Below are positions 6,198 to 11,597 of a stretch of DNA of 13,504 nt, piece by piece. Made by a program: the position numbers and the translations under genes. The notes under the pieces are model-generated. The model was not told the DNA's origin and did no database searches. It saw nothing but the letters and a program-made list of their open reading frames with translations. The DNA lies in contig CAYORV010000013.1 of assembly GCA_964406515.1 (NCBI GenBank), positions 1-13,504 of the forward strand. The letters are read 5' to 3'. Source of the DNA: JAGLWP01 sp964406515. Its GTDB lineage: Archaea; Nanobdellota; Nanobdellia; Pacearchaeales; GW2011-AR1. Position 1 is the first letter of the stretch, and every line of letters starts with the position of its first letter.

Positions 6198-6216
6198 TTT
6201 AACAATTTATAATAAT

Positions 6217-6528
6217 ATGGGATTTTTGTTTGAATCTCCAAAAGAGAAGAAACGAAGAATATTAAAAGAGAATGTAAGAAAAGGAACGGCAGTAGAAAGA
6301 AATGTTGCATTTAATGACGGTTTAATGGATGGATGGACTTCTAAAAAAACAAGAAAGGGACCTGATTTTGAACAAACAAGAACTAATATTCTAAATGGAA
6401 AAAAAGAGAAAAGGTATAAAGAAGTCAAAAGTGATAATGCAAGGGAGTCTAAAATTCAAAAAGAAGCTAAAAAGAAATTAGGGAAGAAATATGTTCTTGA
6501 TAGAAGAGATTCTCTTTTCTGGGGCTAA
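6217..6528 (+). CDS. Small basic hypothetical protein (103 aa)
   Basis: I do not recognise this protein. It is strongly basic and rich in Lys and Arg, with no hydrophobic segment. Residues 1-30 are probably helical and charged (SPKEKKRRILKENVRKGTAVERN). A short DGLMDGW segment follows near residue 34-40, then a highly charged tail (KKEKRYKEVKSDNARESKIQKEAKKKLGKKY) ending in RRDSLFWG. The composition suggests RNA or DNA binding, or a disordered protein, which is inference only. Its ATG follows a well-placed TATA box, so it is probably expressed as a leaderless mRNA. It ends 4 nt before the stop codon of the convergent MetRS tRNA-binding gene. It is the only gene between the two 28-bp direct repeats, which suggests insertion with, or beside, a rearrangement of the metG operon. 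Confidence 0.75.
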   Translation: MGFLFESPKEKKRRILKENVRKGTAVERNVAFNDGLMDGWTSKKTRKGPDFEQTRTNILNGKKEKRYKEVKSDNARESKIQKEAKKKLGKKYVLDRRDSLFWG

Positions 6529-6532
6529 AAAT

Positions 6533-6919
6533 CTATCTCACCCGACTACCAACATCAATATCTTTCTCAGGCGAGAGTAACACAACTTTGCCCTTAGTAA
6601 GAATCTTTTTTGAAGATTCTTCGGGGTACGCCTGTGGTGTTTCATCCTCACTAACAGCAGCTAATAACATTCCTTGACTTTCAATTCCCCTCATTTTTCT
6701 CACAGCCAAATTTGTAAAAACAATTATCTTCTTATCTTTAAGCTCTTCTTTAGAATAATGCTCCTTGATTCCAGCACAAATTACTCTTTTTTCATCTCCA
6801 ATATCAATAGTTAACTTCCAAAGTTTATCAGCTCCTTCAATCTCTTCAACTTCAAGAATCTGCGCAACTCGCAAATCAACTTTACTCCAATCATCAAAAT
6901 TAACTATTCCTTCTATCAT
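6533..6919 (-). CDS. MetRS tRNA-binding (beta/EMAP-II-like) OB-fold protein
   Basis: This is a stand-alone version of the C-terminal OB-fold domain that binds tRNA and dimerises MetRS; the same domain family occurs in Arc1p, p43/EMAP-II and Trbp111. The 128 residues carry the family hallmarks: VDLRVAQILEVEEIEGADKLWKL at about 14-36, EKRVICAGIKEHYSKEEL, KKIIVFTNLAVRKMRGIESQGMLLAA (about 83-108), and a final VGSRVR. The start codon overlaps the stop codon of the catalytic MetRS gene (ATGA, 6916-6919), so the two are translationally coupled and almost certainly form one split enzyme. The usual symbol for the fused enzyme is metG. The 3' end is duplicated downstream at 6111-6139. Confidence 0.93.
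   Translation of the reverse strand: MIEGIVNFDDWSKVDLRVAQILEVEEIEGADKLWKLTIDIGDEKRVICAGIKEHYSKEELKDKKIIVFTNLAVRKMRGIESQGMLLAAVSEDETPQAYPEESSKKILTKGKVVLLSPEKDIDVGSRVR
6534..6561 (+). repeat. Direct repeat, right copy (28 bp), in the 3' end of the MetRS tRNA-binding gene
   Basis: This is the partner of 6112-6139, with one mismatch, and it encodes the last residues (DIDVGSRVR) of the intact minus-strand gene. Confidence 0.9.
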
Positions 6920-8298
6920 TTTTCAATCTTCTTAAACAAAATCTCTCTCTTTTTAATATTTTTGACACTAAATTGTTTCTTTATTTTTTCAGCTGATTCA
7001 GGAATAAAAGGCAAAAGCAATTCTGCAATTTTCAAAATCGCTTCCTTTAATTCAAATAAAACTTTCTTGTCCCCAGTTTCCCATGGTTTTTTATTCTGAA
7101 CATACTCATTACAAACATCAATAAATGCAAAAATCCCATTTAATGCTTTATCAAATTCAAAACCATTCAAATATTTCTCAATCTGTTTCTCTTTCAATTT
7201 CTTAATAAGCACCTTTTGGGGTGGGCGGGTGGGCGCTCCTCCTGCCTTCTCTATCAACCCAGCTACTCTTGAAACCAAATTCCCCAGCTTATTCGCAAGT
7301 TCATTATTATATCTTTCAATTAAAATTTCCTCAGAGTAATCAGAATCCTCAAAAACAGAACATCTCAATAAAGAATATCTCACAGCATCTGCCCCATACT
7401 TATCTATCAACTCAATCGGGTCTATCACATTTCCCAAACTCTTGCTAATTTTCTTTCCTTTAATATTCAAATACCCATGCACAAGAAGTTTGTCTGGTAA
7501 TTCATAACCCACAGACATTAAAATCGCTGGCCAAATTACAGAATGAAACCAATTAATTCCCTTTCCAACAACATGAACATCTGCGGGCCAATTCCCATTA
7601 GCACCAGAATAATAATTAATCAAAGCATCAAACCAAACATAAATTTTATGTTTCTTATCAATCGGGCAATCTATTCCCCAATCAAGACCAGTTCGAGTAA
7701 CACTCAAATCTCTCAAATCCTCATTTTTTAACCGAGATAAAATTTCATTCTTCTTTGAATCAGGAACAATATATTTCTCAACAAACTTAATTAATTTATT
7801 TTTATACTTACTTAACTTAAAAAAATACGCTTCCTCTGAAATCCAATCTGGTTTTTTATTATGCTCTGGGCATTTCCCATCGACCAAATCCTTTTCAGTT
7901 ATAAACGCCTCACAACCAGTACAATAATATCCTTCATACTTTCCTTTGTATATCTCACCTTTATCAAAAACTTTCTTAAAAATTTCCTGTGATTTCTTAA
8001 CATGTGCCTGTTCTGTAGTTCGAATAAATCTATCATACCTTATATTCAATTTATCACAAAGCTCAATAAATATTTTGGAGTTCTTATCAACAAATTTTCT
8101 TGTAGGAATTCCTGCTTCTTTTGCAGCTAAAGCATTTTTTTGTGCATTTTCATCTGTTCCAGTTAAAAAATATGTTTTTTTGCCCTGAACCTTCTTCCAT
8201 CGAATCAAAGCATCAGCTATAACTTTCTCAAAAGCATGTCCAATGTGCGGCCGTGCATTCACATAATCAATTGCCGTTGTTACATAAAATTTTTTCAT
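6916..8298 (-). CDS. metG: Methionyl-tRNA synthetase, catalytic subunit (bacterial-type)
   Basis: This enzyme charges initiator and elongator tRNA-Met. HIGH is at residues 18-21 (NARPHIGHAFEKVIADA), and LTGTDENAQKN follows. A single zinc knuckle has ligands C126, C129, C143 and H146. VWFDALINYYSG is the Met-pocket region. The second signature is KISKS at 283-287 (GKKISKSLGNVIDP). The region VVGKGINWFHSVIWPAIL, the single knuckle and the KISKSLGN context match the Thermus/Bacillus-type enzyme rather than the usual archaeal form, so a bacterial origin is likely. The 460 residues end with the anticodon-binding helices; the tRNA-binding domain is a separate overlapping gene. The start at 8298 has GGAGG 9 nt upstream and an in-frame TGA just before ACA-ATG, so no upstream in-frame start exists. 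A G-quadruplex-type run underlies residues 356-360. Confidence 0.96.
   Translation of the reverse strand: MKKFYVTTAIDYVNARPHIGHAFEKVIADALIRWKKVQGKKTYFLTGTDENAQKNALAAKEAGIPTRKFVDKNSKIFIELCDKLNIRYDRFIRTTEQAHVKKSQEIFKKVFDKGEIYKGKYEGYYCTGCEAFITEKDLVDGKCPEHNKKPDWISEEAYFFKLSKYKNKLIKFVEKYIVPDSKKNEILSRLKNEDLRDLSVTRTGLDWGIDCPIDKKHKIYVWFDALINYYSGANGNWPADVHVVGKGINWFHSVIWPAILMSVGYELPDKLLVHGYLNIKGKKISKSLGNVIDPIELIDKYGADAVRYSLLRCSVFEDSDYSEEILIERYNNELANKLGNLVSRVAGLIEKAGGAPTRPPQKVLIKKLKEKQIEKYLNGFEFDKALNGIFAFIDVCNEYVQNKKPWETGDKKVLFELKEAILKIAELLLPFIPESAEKIKKQFSVKNIKKREILFKKIEK
7218..7233 (+). other. G-quadruplex motif inside metG (template strand)
   Basis: The plus strand reads GGGGTGGGCGGGTGGG: four G-runs separated by single bases, the tightest and most stable class of G4 motif. 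It lies on the strand opposite the metG coding sense and corresponds to residues PTRPP in the linker between the catalytic and anticodon-binding domains. Confidence 0.75.
8275..8292 (+). repeat. Direct repeat, copy in the metG start (18 bp)
   Basis: CGTTGTTACATAAAATTT recurs exactly at 8340-8357, 65 nt to the right. On the minus strand it encodes the KFYVTT residues at the MetRS N-terminus. Confidence 0.85.
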
Positions 8299-8366
8299 TG
8301 TTCATTTCCTCCATCCATCGCGATGCCTATGCGTAATGGCGTTGTTACATAAAATTTCTTTACCAT
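8295..8366 (-). CDS. Leader mini-ORF (23 aa) that copies the metG start and overlaps it
   Basis: On the minus strand an ATG at 8366 opens a 23-codon frame beginning MVKKFYVTTP and ending GGNEQ-TGA. Its stop codon overlaps the metG start codon (ATGA). The first ten codons duplicate the metG N-terminus (MKKFYVTTA), with the proline usual for MetRS (TTP). The TATA box at 8386-8393 is about 24 nt upstream of this ATG, so the mRNA probably begins leaderlessly here. metG itself would then be reached by re-initiation, helped by GGAGG. Whether the peptide has any role is unknown; it may be only a remnant that now couples translation. Confidence 0.55.
   Translation of the reverse strand: MVKKFYVTTPLRIGIAMDGGNEQ
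8308..8312 (-). promoter_or_regulatory. Shine-Dalgarno sequence of metG
   Basis: GGAGG lies 9 nt before the metG ATG (8298). It is the only full-strength ribosome binding site noticed upstream of a start in this window. It sits inside the leader mini-ORF, consistent with internal initiation rather than leaderless start. Confidence 0.6.
8340..8357 (+). repeat. Direct repeat, upstream copy (18 bp)
   Basis: This is the exact partner of 8275-8292. It forms the beginning of the leader mini-ORF on the minus strand. Confidence 0.85.
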
Positions 8367-8385
8367 AATTCAACCAGAGAAAGAA

Positions 8386-8393
8386 TATATAAA
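8386..8393 (-). promoter_or_regulatory. TATA box of the metG operon
   Basis: On the minus strand this reads TTTATATA, preceded by TTAGTTTT. It is centred about 24 nt before the mini-ORF ATG (8366) but 92 nt before the metG ATG, which places the transcription start at the mini-ORF. Confidence 0.65.
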
Positions 8394-8411
8394 AAACTAA
8401 CTATGGGTAAC

Positions 8412-8420
8412 TTTTATTAA
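8412..8420 (+). promoter_or_regulatory. Possible TATA box of the MFS transporter gene
   Basis: TTTTATTAA is centred about 29 nt before the ATG at 8445. TTTATTGT at 8423 and TTTAAAA near 8438 are alternatives, but the latter is too close to the start. The call is weak. Confidence 0.35.
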
Positions 8421-8444
8421 TCTTTATTGTGTTAAATTTAAAAG

Positions 8445-9821
8445 ATGGTGAAAAAAACTTCAATTAAAGAGTTAAAACATAAAGCAAGAAGGCTAAGCAT
8501 AAAAGAAGGTATATTCGCAACAATAAAAGGTTCTTTCGGAGACTATTATCTTTCCCCATTCGCAATTGCGATAAATACCAGTAGTCCAATGGTGGCTATG
8601 CTAAGCTCAATCTCAGGATTCTTTGGCCCATTAACCCAAATATTCAGCTCAAGGTTAATAAAAAAATATCCTAGGAAAAAAATCATCAGTAAAGCAGTAT
8701 TTCTTGAATCATTAATGTGGCTCCCATTAATTTTAATAGCATTTTTATTCTATAAGGGAATTGTAACAAGTCTTCTCCCATTTATTCTCTTACTTACTTT
8801 TGCATTTTACATAATCTTGGCAAACATCGGTGGACCAGCATGGTTTTCTTGGATGGGAGATATCGTCGACAAAGAATACAGAGGAAGATGGTTCGCCAAA
8901 AGAAGCTTGATAGCTGGATTTGTTTCAATAACTCTTGCTCTATCTGCATCGTTCTTCCTAACTTATTTTAAAAACAAAGGTTGGATAATGTGGGGATTTA
9001 TTATTCTCTTTTCTTTAGCATTCTTAGCTCGGCTAAACTGCTGGAGAATATTCAAAAAACAATATGAACCAAAAATAAAAATAAAAAAAGGAGATTATTT
9101 CTCTTTCTGGGATTTTATAATTCAATCCCCAAAAACAAATTTCGGAAAATTCTCTCTCTTCAGAGCATTCTTTGCATTCGCATGTTCCATTGCCTCACCA
9201 TTACTTGCAGTATATTTATTGAGAAATCTCGAATTCGCTTATACAACTTACATGGTAATAATTCTTGCAAGTTCTGCGTTTTCTTTACTTGTTTTAGAAA
9301 TTTGGGGCAAGTTCGCAGACAAATATGGAAACTACAGGGTGATGGGAATCACATCAATCTTAATTCCAATTATTCCAATTCTCTGGATAATTTCCCCTTC
9401 TCCAATTTATCTTGTCTTAGTACCAGCAATAGTCAGTGGTATCTCTTGGGCAGGATTCAATCTTTCTGCAGGAAATTTCATTTATGACAATGTTCATGCA
9501 CAAAAAAGAGGAGTAGCTGTATCCTATTACAATATGCTAAACGGAATTGGAATATTTTTAGGAGCAGGATTAGGCGCATTGCTAATTAAATTCTTAACAA
9601 TAACAATCATCGAACCAATCTTACTAATCTTTTTAATTAGTGGAATAGCAAGGATGATTGCAGTCTTCTGGTGGATGCCAAAACTCAAAGAAGTAAGAAA
9701 AACAGAAAAATTTAATGGTAAAAAAGCATTTAAACATATTATTTTCAGAGAGATCAAACCAACATTACTTGAAGAAGCACATCAAATAAAATCAATCAGA
9801 GAATACCTCTCAACTAAGTAA
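8445..9821 (+). CDS. Major facilitator superfamily transporter
   Basis: This is an integral membrane secondary transporter of 458 aa, the usual MFS length, with about 12 hydrophobic segments in two halves. The first 25 residues are cytoplasmic and basic (KKTSIKELKHKARRLSIKEG). In the N-half the loop 2-3 region contains SSRLIKKYPRKKI. The GPAWFSWMGDIVDKEYRGRWFAKR stretch at about residue 137-160 matches the MFS element after helix 4 (GPxxxxxxxDxxxxxxRGR). In the C-half GKFADKYGNYRVM is the equivalent loop 8-9 motif (GxxaDxxGxxRv). A charged cytoplasmic tail follows the last helix. The substrate cannot be read from the sequence, though drug/metabolite efflux is common in this branch. It is divergent from metG with a 146-nt gap to that start. 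Confidence 0.9.
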   Translation: MVKKTSIKELKHKARRLSIKEGIFATIKGSFGDYYLSPFAIAINTSSPMVAMLSSISGFFGPLTQIFSSRLIKKYPRKKIISKAVFLESLMWLPLILIAFLFYKGIVTSLLPFILLLTFAFYIILANIGGPAWFSWMGDIVDKEYRGRWFAKRSLIAGFVSITLALSASFFLTYFKNKGWIMWGFIILFSLAFLARLNCWRIFKKQYEPKIKIKKGDYFSFWDFIIQSPKTNFGKFSLFRAFFAFACSIASPLLAVYLLRNLEFAYTTYMVIILASSAFSLLVLEIWGKFADKYGNYRVMGITSILIPIIPILWIISPSPIYLVLVPAIVSGISWAGFNLSAGNFIYDNVHAQKRGVAVSYYNMLNGIGIFLGAGLGALLIKFLTITIIEPILLIFLISGIARMIAVFWWMPKLKEVRKTEKFNGKKAFKHIIFREIKPTLLEEAHQIKSIREYLSTK

Positions 9822-9823
9822 AA

Positions 9824-9832
9824 CTTTTAAAC
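9824..9832 (+). promoter_or_regulatory. TATA box of the zinc-ribbon/Hsp20-like gene
   Basis: CTTTTAAAC is centred about 28 nt before the ATG at 9856 and begins two bases after the stop codon of the MFS gene, so this gene can be transcribed by itself. Confidence 0.55.
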
Positions 9833-9855
9833 CAAGTTCTCTAAATAAATCTACG

Positions 9856-10500
9856 ATGTTCAAAAAACGAGAATGCGAAAGATGTAAGAAAAAAATAAAT
9901 AGCAATCATAGATTTTGCCCCCATTGTGGATATGGGGATGGCAATTTTGAATCTGAAAATTGGGGTATGTTGGGAAAAGAGGATATATTATCACAAAATA
10001 ATTTTCAATTACCAATGGGTCTTAACACAATCTTTAATTCATTAATGAAAAATTTAGGCAAACAATTAAATGATTCTTATTCACCTAAAAAAAATACCAA
10101 TGCAAAAATAAAAGATAACGGAATAAGCATAAGTATATCCACTTCAGGAAATAATCCTTCAAGAATAAAAATGAATTCTCCGGAGGACAAAGAAAAATTA
10201 AAGAAAAAAATGCCAGGGCAATTTTCTAAAGAAAACATAAAAAAATTCGCAGAACTTCCGAAAAAAGAACCAAAAACAAACATAAGAAGATTAGCAGATA
10301 AAGTCATATATGAAATAGAAATCCCCGGCATAAAATCATTGAAAGATATTTCAATCATTGCTCTTGAAAGTAGTATTGAAGTGAAAGCCGTTGCAAAAAA
10401 TAAAGCATATTTTAAGAGAATTCCAATCAATTTTCCAATAGTAAATTATACTTTATCAGAAGAAAAGTTAATTCTTGAATTTGGAATAAGAAATCAATGA
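9856..10500 (+). CDS. Zinc-ribbon protein with C-terminal Hsp20/CS-like domain
   Basis: The 214-aa protein starts with a zinc ribbon: C7-x2-C10 and C21-x2-C24 (CERCKKKINSNHRFCPHCGYG). Residues of about 30-140 are polar and low in complexity, with a predicted disordered linker rich in Asn, Ser and Lys. The C-terminal 75 residues look like an alpha-crystallin/CS beta-sandwich: VIYEIEIPGIKSLKDISIIALESSIEVKAV, then KAYFKRIPINFPI, then YTLSEEKLILEFGI, as in Hsp20 (E-x-PG, then the final strand). The usual I-x-I tail motif is absent. This suggests a small chaperone or adaptor that recognises a partner through the ribbon; the role is inferred. The TGA stop codon overlaps the 3' end of the convergent tRNA-Ile gene. 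Confidence 0.8.
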   Translation: MFKKRECERCKKKINSNHRFCPHCGYGDGNFESENWGMLGKEDILSQNNFQLPMGLNTIFNSLMKNLGKQLNDSYSPKKNTNAKIKDNGISISISTSGNNPSRIKMNSPEDKEKLKKKMPGQFSKENIKKFAELPKKEPKTNIRRLADKVIYEIEIPGIKSLKDISIIALESSIEVKAVAKNKAYFKRIPINFPIVNYTLSEEKLILEFGIRNQ

Positions 10501-10605
10501 GCCTGCACGGATTTGAACCGTGGACTTCTGCCTCACCAATATTCAACTCCCGAAGGAGTCAAACCATTATCAGAGCAGCGTTCTACCAGGCTGAACTACA
10601 GGCTC
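10498..10605 (-). tRNA. tRNA-Ile(GAU) with a 34-nt intron
   Basis: The cloverleaf folds completely. The acceptor stem pairs GAGCCTG with CAGGCTC, with discriminator A73. The D arm is GTTC/GAAC with loop AGCCTGGTA, the T arm is CACGG/CCGTG with loop TTCAAAT, and the variable loop is AAGTC. After intron removal the anticodon stem is CTGCT/GGCAG (one U-G pair at 31:39) and the loop CTGATAA, giving anticodon GAU for isoleucine. CCA is not encoded, as is common in archaea. G1 is at 10605. The mature length is 74 nt. A TATA-like TTTAAAA lies about 28 nt upstream (10631-10637). The last three bases (A73 and two acceptor bases) coincide with the stop codon of the gene on the other strand. Confidence 0.95.
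10534..10567 (-). other. Bulge-helix-bulge intron of tRNA-Ile at position 37/38
   Basis: The intron starts ATGGTTTG and ends TTGGTG in the tRNA sense. Bases 32-35 (CTGA) pair with TTGG near the intron's 3' end, giving the 4-bp central helix. The 3-nt bulges are TA|A at the 5' site and TG|A at the 3' site. The intron forms a hairpin ACTCC-TTCG-GGAGT with a very stable cUUCGg tetraloop. The canonical 37/38 position fits removal by the archaeal splicing endonuclease. The flanking A makes a one-base shift equally possible. Confidence 0.88.
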
Positions 10606-10629
10606 ACAAATATTCTTGGGGTAATCCTT

Positions 10630-10637
10630 ATTTAAAA
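10630..10637 (-). promoter_or_regulatory. TATA box of tRNA-Ile
   Basis: The minus strand reads CTTTTAAATAAGG, centred about 28 nt upstream of the first tRNA base (10605). It faces the L15e promoter 30 nt away, which is used in the opposite direction. Confidence 0.6.
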
Positions 10638-10659
10638 GTTTTGAATGCCTTTCAAAAGA

Positions 10660-10667
10660 TTTTTAAG
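10660..10667 (+). promoter_or_regulatory. TATA box of the L15e gene
   Basis: TTTTTAAG is centred about 25 nt before the ATG at 10689, with a purine-rich AAAAGA just upstream as a probable TFB-recognition element. This supports the start codon chosen for L15e and a leaderless mRNA. Confidence 0.65.
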
Positions 10668-10688
10668 CAAACTTTTTCTCAATATCTT

Positions 10689-11261
10689 ATGGCAAAAGGA
10701 ACATCTTATTACATGAGACAATCTTGGAAAAAACCAGACAAAAAAGTCTTAAGAGAAAGAATGACAGAATGGAGAAAATCAGAATCTCTTACTAAAGTTG
10801 ATAAACCATTAAGATTAGACAGAGCAAGAGTCTTAGGTTACAAAGCCAAAAAAGGTTTTGTTATAATTAGAGTAAAATTAAAAAGAGGTGGTCATAAAAA
10901 ACCACGACCAAACAAAGGTAGAAGAGGAAAAAGAATGACCACACGAAAAACACTGAAAATGAATTACAAGTGGATTGCTGAGCAAAGAGTTGCAAGAAAA
11001 TACGAAAATTTAGAAGTTCTTAATTCATACCTAATTGGAAAAGACGGAATACATTATTTTTACGAAGTTATTGCTGTTGATCCTTCTAAACCAGAAATAA
11101 AAAATGATAAAACAATAAACTGGATTTGCAAACCAGGAAACAAAAAGCGAGCCGCAAGAGGTTTAACAAGTGCAGCTAAGAAATCTCGTGGATTAAGAAA
11201 CAAACACCCCACTTCAAAAGTAAGACCAAGTGTGAGGGCTGGGAAGAGAAGAGGAAAATAA
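10689..11261 (+). CDS. rpl15e: 50S ribosomal protein L15e (eL15)
   Basis: This is an archaeal/eukaryotic large-subunit protein with a highly basic tail that threads rRNA. The 190-residue product starts MAKGTSYYMRQSWKKPDKKVLRERMTEWR, typical of L15e. LDRARVLGYKAKKGFVIIRVKLKRGGHKKPRPNKGRRGKR follows. The middle carries the conserved YKWIAEQRVARKYENLEVLNSYLIGKDGIHYFYEVIAVDP, and the C-terminus is GLTSAAKKSRGLRNKHPTSKVRPSVRAGKRRGK. The frame is open upstream to 10497 across the antisense of tRNA-Ile, but the family N-terminus and the TATA box 25 nt upstream fix the start at 10689. Length is normal. Confidence 0.97.
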   Translation: MAKGTSYYMRQSWKKPDKKVLRERMTEWRKSESLTKVDKPLRLDRARVLGYKAKKGFVIIRVKLKRGGHKKPRPNKGRRGKRMTTRKTLKMNYKWIAEQRVARKYENLEVLNSYLIGKDGIHYFYEVIAVDPSKPEIKNDKTINWICKPGNKKRAARGLTSAAKKSRGLRNKHPTSKVRPSVRAGKRRGK

Positions 11262-11268
11262 TTTAAAC
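11261..11268 (+). promoter_or_regulatory. TATA box of the DUF5661-like gene
   Basis: ATTTAAAC begins on the last base of the L15e stop codon. It is centred about 25 nt before the ATG at 11289. Confidence 0.6.
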
Positions 11269-11288
11269 ATCTAATTCTTTAGTAAAAA

Positions 11289-11567
11289 ATGACACACATA
11301 GAAAAACATTTCACAGAAAAAGAGGCTAAAGAAATTGGTGAACAACTTGGAATCAAATGGGATAAGTTTGATGTAGAGCAGTTTAGAATGGGAATGGATA
11401 TAGAATTGGAACACGGAACAGTGGATTCAAATACAAATGTAACAAACGACGATTCATTAATGACCGGGAAAATCGCTCTAGCCCATTTAAACGAACTTCC
11501 AGATTATTACACACGATTAGAAGAGATGGAAAAACAAGGCGAAGCTGAATTAAAAATTAAAGAGTAA
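11289..11567 (+). CDS. DUF5661-like small protein (92 aa)
   Basis: This is a small acidic soluble protein of unknown function. The sequence FTEKEAKEIGEQLGIKWDKFDVEQFRMGMDIELEHG, then TNVTNDDSLMTGKIALAHLNELPDYYTRLEEMEKQGE, matches my memory of the DUF5661 family (PF18905), a helical domain found in bacteria, phages and archaea. The family name is recalled, not searched. The conserved core ends with HLNExPDYYTRLxxME, close to the C-terminus here. It lies between L15e and DNA ligase with gaps of 27 and 30 nt, each containing a TATA box, so all three could be separate transcripts. No partner or function is evident. Confidence 0.8.
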   Translation: MTHIEKHFTEKEAKEIGEQLGIKWDKFDVEQFRMGMDIELEHGTVDSNTNVTNDDSLMTGKIALAHLNELPDYYTRLEEMEKQGEAELKIKE

Positions 11568-11569
11568 AC

Positions 11570-11577
11570 TTAAAAAT
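11570..11577 (+). promoter_or_regulatory. TATA box of the DNA ligase gene
   Basis: CTTAAAAATC overlaps this stretch, centred about 24-25 nt before the ATG at 11598 and right after the previous gene's stop codon. Confidence 0.6.
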
Positions 11578-11597
11578 CTCTAATTCTTTATTTTTTC

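Noticed and set aside
6112..6561. Insertion sequence with target-site duplication around the 103-aa gene
   Set aside because: There are no terminal inverted repeats and no transposase; the repeat is longer than usual duplications and corresponds to a coding gene end, so it was described as a repeat and remnant instead.
10077..10430. 117-codon minus-strand frame opposite the zinc-ribbon/Hsp20-like gene
   Set aside because: It has a hydrophobic, Phe-rich product typical of antisense to Lys-rich genes in AT-rich DNA. The plus-strand frame has recognisable domains.
10497..10688. 64-codon in-frame N-terminal extension of L15e
   Set aside because: It reads through the antisense of tRNA-Ile. The family N-terminus and the TATA spacing place the start at 10689.
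11271..11590. CTAATTCTTTA occurring at 11271-11281 and 11580-11590, both just after a TATA box
   Set aside because: An 11-nt AT-rich match between two promoters can arise by chance; with only two examples it is not a defined element.
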